Assembly: GCF_009650765.1 (NCBI RefSeq)
Contig: NZ_CP045740.1
Location: 5,432,001-5,496,000 of the forward strand
Direction: 5' to 3'
Length of the DNA: 64,000 bases
Source of the DNA: Streptomyces sp. SUK 48
GTDB taxonomy: Bacteria > Actinomycetota > Actinomycetes > Streptomycetales > Streptomycetaceae
A model generated the notes under the pieces. That model ran no database searches. It was not told the DNA's origin and was given only the letters and a program-made list of their open reading frames with translations. Each line of letters starts with the position of its first letter. Position 1 is the first letter of the stretch. Made by a program: the position numbers and the translations under genes. Of this stretch, positions 36,613 through 45,171 are shown piece after piece.

Positions 36613-37470
36613 TCAGGCGGGCTCGGTGCTCTCCGCCGGGGCCGGGGCGGGCTTGCCCGCGGGACGGGCGGCGCGGCGCGGCCAGGCGACGTAGGCGAGC
36701 ATCGGCAGCGCGTACACCAGCCAGGCCACCGCTTCGGCGACCACGGGCTGCGGCTGGAGGCCCAGGACGCCGGTCAGCAGGGAGGACACCACGGTGCCGG
36801 GCTGCACCAGCCAGCCCAGGTCCACGGCCTGCGCCTGACCGGCGTTCAGCCAGCCGGCCTCGTGGGCGGTGTGCATGACCGTCATGACCAGGCCGGCCGC
36901 GACGAGGACCAGGACCAGGCCGGTGACCTTGAAGAACCGGCCGAGGTTGAGGCGCAGCCCGCCGCGGTAGATGGCGTAGCCGATGACGACCGCGATCAGG
37001 ATGCCGATCAGCGCGCCGGTGGTGCCGCTCGTGACGCTGGTGCTGTTCTGGATCACGGAGATGAGGAACACGGCGGTCTCGAAGCCCTCGCGCAGTACGG
37101 CGAGGAAGGCCATGGCCACGAGGGCCCGGGCGGATCCCTGGGCCAGCGCGTGCGCGGCCTGGCCCTCCAGCTCCTTCTTCATGCCCCGGGCGTGCTTGTT
37201 CATCCAGAGGATCATGAAGGTGACCATGACGACGGCGAACGCGCCGATCACGGTCTCCAGCGCCTCCTGCTGGCGCTGCGGCAGTTCACGGGAGAGCGTG
37301 ATCAGCCCGATCCCGATCGCCAGGCACAGCAGGACCGCGGCGACCACACCGATCCACACCTGACGCAGGGCGTCGCGGCGGCCGTTGGCGCCGAGGAAGG
37401 CGGCGATGATGCCGACGATGAGCGACGCCTCCAGGCCCTCCCGCAGCCCGATCACAAGAGTGGGGATCAC
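36613..37470 (-). CDS. efeU: Ferrous iron permease EfeU (FTR1 family)
   Basis: Seven-helix iron permease, 285 aa, with the two REGxE iron-binding motifs: LREGLEASL near the N-terminus and LREGFETAVF in the middle. It takes iron across the plasma membrane. The GTG at 37470 has AAGGA nine nt upstream. An iron box lies about 60-80 bp upstream. The Ala/Pro-rich C-terminus is a typical cytoplasmic tail. Confidence 0.94.
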   Translation of the reverse strand: MIPTLVIGLREGLEASLIVGIIAAFLGANGRRDALRQVWIGVVAAVLLCLAIGIGLITLSRELPQRQQEALETVIGAFAVVMVTFMILWMNKHARGMKKELEGQAAHALAQGSARALVAMAFLAVLREGFETAVFLISVIQNSTSVTSGTTGALIGILIAVVIGYAIYRGGLRLNLGRFFKVTGLVLVLVAAGLVMTVMHTAHEAGWLNAGQAQAVDLGWLVQPGTVVSSLLTGVLGLQPQPVVAEAVAWLVYALPMLAYVAWPRRAARPAGKPAPAPAESTEPA

Positions 37471-37531
37471 TGGGACATTCCTTCCAGACAGCGCTCGAAC
37501 GTGTCTGAGAGTAAGCCCCGCTCATGCAAGG

Positions 37532-37550
37532 TAAGGTTAGGCTTACCTAA
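37532..37550. promoter_or_regulatory. Iron box (DmdR1/IdeR-type) upstream of efeUOB
   Basis: TAAGGTTAGGCTTACCTAA matches the DmdR iron-box consensus TTAGGTTAGGCTCACCTAA at 17 of 19 positions. It is placed to repress the leftward efeU promoter when iron is plentiful. Extra AGGTAA/TTACCT units flank it. Confidence 0.85.
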
Positions 37551-37626
37551 AGGGTAGGTAATTGTGCTGCGTGTCTCACGCCGAAATGGTGAGCGACTCG
37601 CCCGGAGCGCTGAGCTTATACCCTGC

Positions 37627-37645
37627 TTAGGTTCGCCTAACCCGG
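37627..37645. promoter_or_regulatory. Second, weaker iron-box-like site
   Basis: TTAGGTTCGCCTAACCCGG matches the IdeR-type consensus TTAGGTTAGCCTAACCTAA at 15 of 19 positions, with the mismatches mostly in the right arm. It lies about 80 bp farther upstream of efeU, close to the yihY stop. Confidence 0.55.
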
Positions 37646-37675
37646 GCCCGAGAAGCGGTGAACGCGAGGCCCGGA

Positions 37676-38758
37676 TCAACTCTCGGGCGGGGTGCCGGAA
37701 TGATGCCGGGTCACCTGGCGGCGGGCCGAGCGCCAGCGGGAGTGGGTTTGGGAGACGACGTCGTTCCATTGGCGGCGGACCTCGTCGTCAGGGGTGCGTT
37801 CGCCGTGGGAGATGCGGGTCAGCTCGTCGCGGATCTCGCGGCCCATCACCGAGGCGCCGACGATGCAGAGCATGACCGCGAAGAGGGCGGAGATCATCGC
37901 GAACACGGCGCCGACGACGCCGTAGCGCTGGGCCGAGGTGTTGAAGAGGTGCGGGAGGTAGAGGGTCGCGCCCACGGAGTAGGCCGCGATGGCCACCGCG
38001 CCGGTGATGCCGAAGGGAACCAGATCGCGCCAGGCGACACGGCGGGCGGACAGCAGGACGCCGGTCCAGACCAGGAAGACCGCGGTCACCGGCAACTCGA
38101 CCGCCGCGCTGAGCAGATGCGCCCGGCTCTCGCTCGGCAGCGCCTGGATCAGGCCGCTGACCGCCATGTAGCAGGCGCCGGAGAGCAGCCACCCCAGGCC
38201 GTTGCGGGTGTTGCGCACACTGAGCGACCGGAGCTCCCAGGTCTGCTCGAACAGGCGTTGCAGGGCCCGGGTGAAACTCAGCGCCGACACGGCGAGGAAC
38301 AGCACGCCCAGGATGCTGACGTCCACCTGCTCCTGCTCGGGCGAGAAGAGCGCGTTCACCGCCGCCGCGCCCTCGTCCGTCAGGCCGTACCGGGTGATCA
38401 GCTGGTGTGCGATGTCGTACGAACCGACGCTGGTCAGCACCGCCGCGCCCAGGATCACCAGCGGCACCAGCGCGGTCAGGGCGCTGGACGCGAGGGCCAT
38501 GGAGCGGTCGAAGCCCGCGACCCGCTGGAAGCGGCCCAGCACCCGCAGCGTGAACGCCGGACGCAGCCAGAAGGTGAGGGCCCTGAGCAGGCGCCGGCCG
38601 CGGTTCTCCGCCGTCGTACCCTCCAGGGGTCGTTCAGAAGGGGGCAAAGTCTGCAAAAGGGAGCGTAACCGTCCGCGCCCGTCCCGCTCCCGGTCGACAC
38701 GGCGGGAACCCCGGGGCGCCCTGGCACGTACTCTTGGTAGGAGTACGACCGCTCTCAC
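37676..38758 (-). CDS. YihY/BrkB family membrane protein
   Basis: A 360-aa protein with a basic N-terminus and about six hydrophobic helices (RSMALASSALTALVPLVILG, ISGVLFLAVSALSFTRALQR region, later GVVGAVFAMISALFAVMLCI), matching the YihY/virulence factor BrkB family. Function is unsettled (often annotated as an inner-membrane protein). The start is uncertain: GTG at 38758 lies within the divergent TIGR03936 promoter region, while TTG codons near 38650 could give a shorter protein. It is the last gene transcribed leftward before the iron boxes; its terminator is not obvious. Confidence 0.82.
   Translation of the reverse strand: MRAVVLLPRVRARAPRGSRRVDRERDGRGRLRSLLQTLPPSERPLEGTTAENRGRRLLRALTFWLRPAFTLRVLGRFQRVAGFDRSMALASSALTALVPLVILGAAVLTSVGSYDIAHQLITRYGLTDEGAAAVNALFSPEQEQVDVSILGVLFLAVSALSFTRALQRLFEQTWELRSLSVRNTRNGLGWLLSGACYMAVSGLIQALPSESRAHLLSAAVELPVTAVFLVWTGVLLSARRVAWRDLVPFGITGAVAIAAYSVGATLYLPHLFNTSAQRYGVVGAVFAMISALFAVMLCIVGASVMGREIRDELTRISHGERTPDDEVRRQWNDVVSQTHSRWRSARRQVTRHHSGTPPES
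38727..38747. promoter_or_regulatory. Inverted repeat over the TIGR03936 promoter
   Basis: CGTACTC, 7 nt, GAGTACG. The left arm contains a -10-like TACTCT (38729-38734) for rightward transcription. An operator or a leader stem are both possible. Confidence 0.35.
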
Positions 38759-38772
38759 GAAGGACTAGGACA

Positions 38773-39591
38773 CTGGGCAAGCGACAGCCCGAAGGCCCGC
38801 CGCCCGCACCCGCGGTGCAGCGCATCCGACTGCGCTACACCAAGCGCGGCCGCCTGAGGTTCACCAGCCACCGAGACTTCCAGCGCGCCTTCGAGCGTGC
38901 GCTGCGCCGCGCCGAGGTGCCCATGGCTTACTCGGCCGGATTCACGCCGCACCCGAAGGTGTCGTATGCCAATGCCGCACCCACCGGCACCGGCAGTGAG
39001 GCGGAGTACCTGGAGATCGCGCTCACCGCGTCGCGCGACCCCGGGACACTGCGCGTCCTCCTCGACGAGTCGCTGCCCGCCGGGCTCGACATCGTCGACG
39101 CGGTCGAGGCGCACACCTCGGGTCTCGCCGACCGGCTGACGGCCTCCGTCTGGGAGCTCAGGCTCGCCGGAGTCGATCCGGCCGACGCCGAGCGCGCGGT
39201 CGAGGTCTTCAACGGAGCCGAGTCCGTCGAGGTGCAGCGCATGGCCAAGAACGGTGTGCGCACCTTCGACGCCCGCCCGGCCGTGGCGAGCCTTCAGGCG
39301 TACGGTGCACCGGCTGATGGGCCGACCGACCAGCCCTGTGCGATACTGCGGCTGGTTGTTCGGCACGTGACGCCTGCCGTACGACCCGACGACGTCCTGT
39401 CCGGTCTCCGCGCCGTGGCCGACCTGGCGCCGCCGGTCCCCGCTGCGGTGACCAGGCTGGCGCAGGGGCTGCTCGATGAAGAGACCGGCACGGTGACCGA
39501 CCCGCTCGCGCCCGACCGCGAGGCAGCCACGGCCGAACCGGCCGTACCCGCTGCCGCCGCGACGGTGCCGGCGCCGGAAGGTCCCGCGTAG
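38773..39591 (+). CDS. TIGR03936 family radical SAM-associated protein (DUF2344)
   Basis: Partner of the TIGR03960 radical SAM protein; in many bacteria they are fused or adjacent. The conserved core begins QRIRLRYTKRGRLRFTSHRD and continues ALRRAEVPMAYSAGFTPHPK and SYANAAPTGTGSEAEYLEIA. The best-placed ribosome-binding site (AAGGA) precedes CTG 38773, giving GKRQPEGPPPAPAV then the core (272 aa). TTG 38734 is in frame but would overlap the -10-like element; GTG 38815 is a third choice. The Ala/Pro/Glu-rich C-terminal tail is variable. The gene precedes rne. Confidence 0.85.
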   Translation: MGKRQPEGPPPAPAVQRIRLRYTKRGRLRFTSHRDFQRAFERALRRAEVPMAYSAGFTPHPKVSYANAAPTGTGSEAEYLEIALTASRDPGTLRVLLDESLPAGLDIVDAVEAHTSGLADRLTASVWELRLAGVDPADAERAVEVFNGAESVEVQRMAKNGVRTFDARPAVASLQAYGAPADGPTDQPCAILRLVVRHVTPAVRPDDVLSGLRAVADLAPPVPAAVTRLAQGLLDEETGTVTDPLAPDREAATAEPAVPAAAATVPAPEGPA

Positions 39592-39852
39592 GACGCACGT
39601 CGTAGCGCCGCCCTGGTACTCGGGAGCCACCTGGGTCGGGCAGCGCACCGACCAGAAGACTTTCGCCAGGCCGTACCGACAAGGCGTACGGAACCGGCGA
39701 GACAGGACACAGAGTGCTCCCGTGCGGCGCCCGCGCCCCGGACGGCGGCCCTAGCGCATCGCGCGGGCCGCGGCGTCACCGGTGGACGGCCCCTTCGGGC
39801 CGGTGCCGGAACCAGGCGCGGCGCCCGGGAGCCTGACGGGAGAAACGCCCGC
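39592..39852 (+). other. 261-bp leader region of the ribonuclease E/G gene
   Basis: No gene is supported. It contains a short stem (CCGTAC, 9 nt, GTACGG; 39672-39692) and the start region of rne. RNase E genes often carry structured leaders that mediate autoregulation; nothing specific can be shown here. Confidence 0.4.
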
Positions 39853-42800
39853 ATGCTCGAGCCGACCGAACCCAATGAGGGTTCCGAACTGAACACCCCG
39901 AGCGACACCCTGCCGCCGCGCAGGCGTCGCCGTGCCGCCTCTCGGCCGGCGGGTCCGCCCGCCGCCGGGGAGGCGCCCGCCGAGGTGAGCGCCCCGGCCA
40001 TACCGGCCGCGGAGGACACCGAGGAGGCGGCCGAGACCGCCGCCGAGGCCCCGGCCCCCCAGGCGGCCGAGGAGGCCGCACCCGCCGCGCGTCCGCGCCG
40101 CCGTGCCGCGCGCCGTGCCTCGGCACCCGCCGGCGCGCCCGCCGGTGCCCCCGTCGCCGCCGAGGTCGCCGAGGCCGTGGAGCAGGCGGAGACCGTCGCG
40201 CCGCCGGCCGCCGTGGAGGTCACCGAGGGCGGCGAGGTCGTCGTCGGCGAGGAGGCCGCACCGCGGCGCACCCGGCGCCGCGCCACCCGCAGCGTCGCCA
40301 CGCCGAGCGCGGAGGCGGAGGCCGCCGCCGAGACCGAGACCCCGGCCGAGACCCCGGTCGCAGCAGAGGCCGAGGCACCCGCCGCGCGTCCGCGCCGCCG
40401 CACCAGTCGTCGTGCCGCCGCGGAGGCCGCCGAGACCGCCGTACCGGCCGCCGAGGCCGTCGAGACCCCGGCCGCCGAGGCCGAGCCGGTCGAGGAGGCG
40501 CCCGCCGCGCGTCCCCGCCGCCGTGCCACGCGCCGTGCCTCGGCGCCCGTCGGCGCGCCCGCCGGTGCCCCCGTCGCCGCCGAGGTCGCCGAGGCCGTGG
40601 AGCAGGCGGAGACCGTCGCGCCGCCGGCCGTGACCGAGCCGGTCCGGGAGGAGGCGCCCGCCGCTCCCACCCGCCGCCGGGCCACCCGCCGTGCCTCCGC
40701 GCCCGCCGGCTCGCCCGAGTCCGCGTCCGCGCCCGCCGAGGCCGCCGAGACCGTCGTACGGGCCACCGCCGAGGACGCTCCCGAGGCCGCCCCGGCCGCC
40801 GAGGAGCCCGCCGCCGAGGCCACCCCCGCCCGTTCCCGCCGTCGCGCCACCCGCCGCGCCTCCGCGCCCACCGGTGCGCCGAAGGCCGCCGAGGAGACCC
40901 CGGCCGTGACCGAGCCGGTCGCCGAGCCCGCCGTGGAGGCGCAGGCCCCCGCCGCCGAGGCCGAGAGCGCCGAGAGCGAGGACGCCGCCCCGCGCCGCGC
41001 CCGCCGCCGCGCCACCCGCCGGGTCACCGCGCCCGAGAGCGCCCCCGCCGAGACGGCGCACACCCCGGAGGTTCCCGTCACCACGCACACCACCGAGCCC
41101 GCGCCGGCCGCGGACGCCGTGCCGGCCGCCGCCGAGGCGTCCGGTGCCGCCGAGACGCCCACCCCGCGCCGGGCCCGGCGCCGGGCCGTGCGTCCCGCGT
41201 CCGGGTTCTCCGAGCCCGCGCGCGGCGCCGGGTCCGAGGAGGGCTCGCGCCGTCCCGCCCGTCCCGCCGTCGCCGTCTTCCAGGCGCCGGTGTTCGCCGA
41301 GCCGCGCTTCCAGACCCCCGAGCGGGCCGCCGCCGAGGCGGCCGCGGAGGCCGCCGAGCCCGTCGAGGCCGAGCAGCCCGCGCAGCCGCAGCAGCGTGCG
41401 GAGCACGCCGAGGAGCGGGCCGAGGCCGGTTCGCGCCGGCGCCGCCGTCGCCGCGCCGAGCGCGTCGAGGAGGCCCCGGTCGAGGCCGTGACCGAGGACG
41501 AGGACGAGAACGAGGCCGACGAGCCGGAAGGCGCCGAGGGCGAGGCCGAGGACGCGGAGGGCTACGAGGAGTCCTCCTCGCGCCGCCGTCGCCGCCGGGG
41601 CGGCCGTCGCCGCCGTCGCGGGGACGCCGCCGAGGGCGAGGGCGGCGAGGAGTCCGAGGAACTGGCCGCCGAGCAGGCCGCGCAGGACGCCGAGGACACC
41701 GCCGAGCAGGAGGAAGAGGACGACGAGGAGGCGCACGGCGAGGAGTCCGGCGGCTCCAGCGCCGGCAGCCGTCGCCGTCGTCGCCGCCGTCGTCGCGCGG
41801 GCGAGTCCGCCGCGGACGGCGAGCAGTCCTCCGACGACCCGGAGCGTACGGTCGTCAAGGTCCGCGAGCCGCGCAAGCAGAGCGAGCCGTCCGACGAGGT
41901 GCAGTCCATCAAGGGCTCGACCCGGCTGGAGGCGAAGAAGCAGCGCCGCCGCGAGGGCCGTGAGCAGGGCCGCCGCCGAGTCCCGATCATCACCGAGGCC
42001 GAGTTCCTGGCCCGCCGTGAGGCCGTCGACCGGGTGATGGTCGTCCGCCAGCACGGCGAGCGCACGCAGATCGGCGTCCTCGAGGACAACGTGCTCGTGG
42101 AGCACTACGTCAACAAGGAGCAGTCGACGTCGTACGTCGGCAATGTGTACCTCGGCAAGGTGCAGAACGTGCTGCCGTCGATGGAGGCCGCCTTCATCGA
42201 CATCGGCAAGGGCCGCAACGCGGTGCTGTACGCCGGTGAGGTCAACTTCGGCGCGCTCGGCATGGGCAACGGCCCGCGGCGCATCGAGTCCGCCCTCAAG
42301 TCCGGTCAGTCGGTCCTGGTGCAGGTCACCAAGGACCCGATCGGACACAAGGGCGCGCGTCTGACCAGCCAGGTCTCCCTGCCGGGCCGCTACCTCGTGT
42401 ACGTCCCCGAGGGCTCCATGACGGGCATCAGCCGCAAGCTGCCCGACACCGAGCGGGCCCGGCTGAAGACGATCCTCAAGAAGATCGTCCCCGAGGACGC
42501 GGGCGTCATCGTGCGCACCGCCGCCGAGGGCGCGAGCGAGGACGAGCTGCGCCGCGACGTCGAGCGGCTCCAGGCGCAGTGGGAGGACATCCAGAAGAAG
42601 GCCAAGAGCGGCAACGCGCCGACGCTGCTCTACGGCGAGCCGGACATGACCGTCCGGGTCGTGCGCGACATCTTCAACGAGGACTTCTCCAAGGTCATCG
42701 TCAGCGGTGACGACGCCTGGCAGACGATCCACGGGTACGTCGCGCACGTCGCCCCGGACCTCGCGGGCCGCCTGTCGAAGTGGACCTCCGAGGTCGACGT

Positions 42801-44298
42801 CTTCGCCACCTACCGGATCGACGAGCAGCTCGCCAAGGCGCTGGACCGCAAGGTCTGGCTGCCCAGCGGCGGTTCGCTGGTGATCGACCGGACCGAGGCG
42901 ATGGTCGTCGTCGACGTCAACACCGGCAAGTTCACCGGCCAGGGCGGCAACCTGGAGGAGACGGTCACCAGGAACAACCTGGAGGCGGCCGAGGAGATCG
43001 TGCGCCAGCTGCGGCTGCGCGACCTCGGCGGCATCATCGTGATCGACTTCATCGACATGGTCCTGGAGTCCAACCGCGACCTGGTGCTGCGCCGCCTGCT
43101 GGAGTGCCTGGGCCGCGACCGTACGAAGCACCAGGTGGCCGAGGTGACCTCGCTCGGCCTGGTGCAGATGACCCGCAAGCGGGTCGGCCAGGGCCTGCTG
43201 GAGTCCTTCTCCGAGACCTGTGTGCACTGCAACGGCCGCGGTGTCATCGTGCACATGGAGCAGCCCGGCTCCGCCGGCGCCGGTGGTGGCGGCAAGCGCA
43301 AGAAGCGCGGCCGCGGCGGCGACGCGCAGGAGCAGCCGCACGAGCACGAGCACGAGACCGCGGCGGTCGCCGTGGACAGCGGCGAGGCCGCCGAGCCGGA
43401 GATCGAGACGGCCGCCGAGGTGGCCGCCGAGATCGCCGAGCCGGTCGCCCTCGTGGCCCCGGAGTTCGCGCCGGACGAGGAGCTGTACAGCAGCGTCGCC
43501 GAGGCGGAGGCGGCGGCCGGTCGCGGCCGTACCCGCCGCCGGGCGAGCCGCCGCGCGTCGGCCCCCGCGGGCGCGCCGAAGGCGGAGAAGTCCGCACGGA
43601 AGTCCGCCCGGGTGAAGGACGCCGAGGAGGACGCCGTCGCCGAGGCCGCCGTGCCGACCGCGCAGGACGTCACCGCCGAGGAGGCCGCGGCCCGTCCGGT
43701 GCGGCCCGAGTCGGCCGCCGAGGCGCTGGCCGAGCCCGCCGCCGCCGAGGACCAGGTGGTGCCGGCTCCCGAGGCCGCCGAGGAGGCGCCCAAGGGCCGT
43801 ACCCGCCGCCGGGCGACCCGGAAGGTGTCCGCACCGGCCGGTTCCCCCGAGGGTGCCGAGGCCACCGTGGTGACCGTCGCCGAGACCGCGCCCGCGGCCC
43901 CGGTCGCGGAGCCCGCCGCCGAGGAGGCTCCGGCGCCCGCCGAGAGCGCCGCGCCGGCCCGTCCGCGCCGCCGCGCGGTGCGGCAGGCCGCCGCGCCGAC
44001 CGCGTCCGAGGAGACGGCCGTCGTGGTCGTCCCGGCGGCCGCGGAAGAGGCGCCCGCGACCGAGGCCCCCGCCGAGGAGGCGCCGGCCGAGGAGGGCGAG
44101 GCGCCGGCCAAGAAGACCGCCCGCAAGGCGGCCAAGAAGGCCACGGCCAAGAAGGCGGCCACCAAGAAGACGGCGGCGAAGAAGACCGTCGCCAAGAAGA
44201 CCGCCGCGAAGAAGACGACGGCCAAGAAGGCGGCCGCCACGAAGAAGACGACGGCCAAGAAGACCGCGGCGACCCCGCAGTCGACCTCCGTCGACTGA
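39853..44298 (+). CDS. rne: Ribonuclease E/G (RNase ES type) with long disordered arms
   Basis: Endoribonuclease for mRNA decay and rRNA/tRNA processing. At 1481 aa it is very long. Residues 1 to about 715 are Ala/Glu/Pro-rich with repeated Arg clusters (RPRRRATRRASAP), acidic stretches and [12 protein letters not shown] patches. The catalytic core follows: S1 domain (about 718-800, YVGNVYLGKVQNVLPSMEAA), the DNase I-like domain with aspartates in VVVDVNTGKFTG and GGIIVIDFIDM, and the Zn-link C1123-VH-C1126. The C-terminal arm (about 1140-1481) is again Ala/Glu-rich and ends in Lys-Ala repeats like histone H1. This central-core layout is the streptomycete form. The ATG at 39853 follows GACGGGAG. 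A Rho-independent terminator follows. Confidence 0.95.
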   Translation: MLEPTEPNEGSELNTPSDTLPPRRRRRAASRPAGPPAAGEAPAEVSAPAIPAAEDTEEAAETAAEAPAPQAAEEAAPAARPRRRAARRASAPAGAPAGAPVAAEVAEAVEQAETVAPPAAVEVTEGGEVVVGEEAAPRRTRRRATRSVATPSAEAEAAAETETPAETPVAAEAEAPAARPRRRTSRRAAAEAAETAVPAAEAVETPAAEAEPVEEAPAARPRRRATRRASAPVGAPAGAPVAAEVAEAVEQAETVAPPAVTEPVREEAPAAPTRRRATRRASAPAGSPESASAPAEAAETVVRATAEDAPEAAPAAEEPAAEATPARSRRRATRRASAPTGAPKAAEETPAVTEPVAEPAVEAQAPAAEAESAESEDAAPRRARRRATRRVTAPESAPAETAHTPEVPVTTHTTEPAPAADAVPAAAEASGAAETPTPRRARRRAVRPASGFSEPARGAGSEEGSRRPARPAVAVFQAPVFAEPRFQTPERAAAEAAAEAAEPVEAEQPAQPQQRAEHAEERAEAGSRRRRRRRAERVEEAPVEAVTEDEDENEADEPEGAEGEAEDAEGYEESSSRRRRRRGGRRRRRGDAAEGEGGEESEELAAEQAAQDAEDTAEQEEEDDEEAHGEESGGSSAGSRRRRRRRRRAGESAADGEQSSDDPERTVVKVREPRKQSEPSDEVQSIKGSTRLEAKKQRRREGREQGRRRVPIITEAEFLARREAVDRVMVVRQHGERTQIGVLEDNVLVEHYVNKEQSTSYVGNVYLGKVQNVLPSMEAAFIDIGKGRNAVLYAGEVNFGALGMGNGPRRIESALKSGQSVLVQVTKDPIGHKGARLTSQVSLPGRYLVYVPEGSMTGISRKLPDTERARLKTILKKIVPEDAGVIVRTAAEGASEDELRRDVERLQAQWEDIQKKAKSGNAPTLLYGEPDMTVRVVRDIFNEDFSKVIVSGDDAWQTIHGYVAHVAPDLAGRLSKWTSEVDVFATYRIDEQLAKALDRKVWLPSGGSLVIDRTEAMVVVDVNTGKFTGQGGNLEETVTRNNLEAAEEIVRQLRLRDLGGIIVIDFIDMVLESNRDLVLRRLLECLGRDRTKHQVAEVTSLGLVQMTRKRVGQGLLESFSETCVHCNGRGVIVHMEQPGSAGAGGGGKRKKRGRGGDAQEQPHEHEHETAAVAVDSGEAAEPEIETAAEVAAEIAEPVALVAPEFAPDEELYSSVAEAEAAAGRGRTRRRASRRASAPAGAPKAEKSARKSARVKDAEEDAVAEAAVPTAQDVTAEEAAARPVRPESAAEALAEPAAAEDQVVPAPEAAEEAPKGRTRRRATRKVSAPAGSPEGAEATVVTVAETAPAAPVAEPAAEEAPAPAESAAPARPRRRAVRQAAAPTASEETAVVVVPAAAEEAPATEAPAEEAPAEEGEAPAKKTARKAAKKATAKKAATKKTAAKKTVAKKTAAKKTTAKKAAATKKTTAKKTAATPQSTSVD
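40081..40630 (+). repeat. Near-identical 130-bp direct repeats inside rne
   Basis: The segments 40081-40210 and 40501-40630 are identical except for four bases, exactly 420 bp (140 codons) apart. They encode the ARPRRRAxRRASAPxGAPAG unit and the following VAEVAEAVEQAETVAPP stretch. The copy number could vary by recombination without breaking the frame. Confidence 0.85.
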
Positions 44299-44316
44299 CC
44301 CGTCACCGGCACGTCT

Positions 44317-44360
44317 GGGTGCGGTCCTGTCCGCGAGGAGAGGGCCGCACCCGCTTTTTT
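44317..44360 (+). terminator. Rho-independent terminator after rne
   Basis: GGGTGCGGTCCT pairs with AGGGCCGCACCC (one G-U) around a 12-nt loop and is followed by a run of six T, unusually classical for this GC content. It separates rne from the following nucleotidyltransferase gene. Confidence 0.85.
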
Positions 44361-44418
44361 CGGCGGGCCGGGGCACCGCGCCCCCGCCCGCGCCCCTGAA
44401 CCGAAGGAGAGAACCGCG

Positions 44419-45171
44419 ATGATAGGTCTCGTGCTGGCGGCCGGCGCCGGACGGCGTCTGCGCCCCTACACGGACACCCTGCCCAAGGCCCTGGTGCCGG
44501 TGAGCGCGGAGGACGCGCCCGAGCCCGTCTCCGTCCTGGACCTGACCCTGGGCAACTTCGCGGAGATCGGGCTGACCGAGGTCGCGGTCATCGTCGGTTA
44601 CCGCAAGGAGGCCGTCTACGCCCGTAAGGCCGAGTTCGAGGAGAAGTACGGCCTGAAGCTGACGCTCATCGACAACGACAAGGCCGAGGAGTGGAACAAC
44701 GCCTACTCCCTGTGGTGCGGGCGCGACGCGCTCAAGGACGGTGTGATCCTCGCCAACGGCGACACCGTGCACCCGGTCTCCGTCGAGAAGACGCTGCTCG
44801 CCGCCCGCGGTGACGGCAAGAAGATCATCCTTGCGCTGGACACCGTGAAGTCTCTGGCGGACGAGGAGATGAAGGTCGTCGTCGACCCCGCCAAGGGCAT
44901 GACGAAGATCACCAAGCTGATGGACCCGGCCGAGGCCACCGGCGAGTACATCGGCGTGACCCTGATCGAGGGCGACGCCGCCGAGGAGCTGGCCGACGCC
45001 CTGCGCACGACCTTCGAGCGCGACCCCCAGCTGTACTACGAGGACGGCTACCAGGAGCTGGTCGACCGCGGCTTCCGGATCGACGTGGCGCCCATCGGCG
45101 ACGTCTCCTGGGTCGAGATCGACAACCACGAGGACCTCGCCCGCGGGCGGGAGATCGCATGCCGGTACTGA
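44419..45171 (+). CDS. Sugar/polyol-phosphate nucleotidyltransferase (LicC-like)
   Basis: Transfers a nucleotide from NTP (probably CTP) to a phosphorylated alcohol or sugar. The 250-aa protein has the family signature LAAGAGRRLRPYTDTLPKAL and a metal-binding Asp in LANGDTVHPV; EYIGVTLI and VSWVEIDNHEDL support the LicC/phosphocholine cytidylyltransferase-like branch. The ATG at 44419 has GGAGAG upstream. Its 3' end overlaps the next gene by 13 bp, so it is co-translated with a glycerol-1-phosphate dehydrogenase, suggesting a CDP-polyol product. The substrate is inferred. Confidence 0.85.
   Translation: MIGLVLAAGAGRRLRPYTDTLPKALVPVSAEDAPEPVSVLDLTLGNFAEIGLTEVAVIVGYRKEAVYARKAEFEEKYGLKLTLIDNDKAEEWNNAYSLWCGRDALKDGVILANGDTVHPVSVEKTLLAARGDGKKIILALDTVKSLADEEMKVVVDPAKGMTKITKLMDPAEATGEYIGVTLIEGDAAEELADALRTTFERDPQLYYEDGYQELVDRGFRIDVAPIGDVSWVEIDNHEDLARGREIACRY

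Noticed and set aside
39751..45129. 1792-codon open frame on the minus strand across rne
   Set aside because: It is antisense to rne and the nucleotidyltransferase, consists of Gly/Leu/Arg-rich low complexity, and has no family motif. GC bias at third codon positions keeps such frames open.
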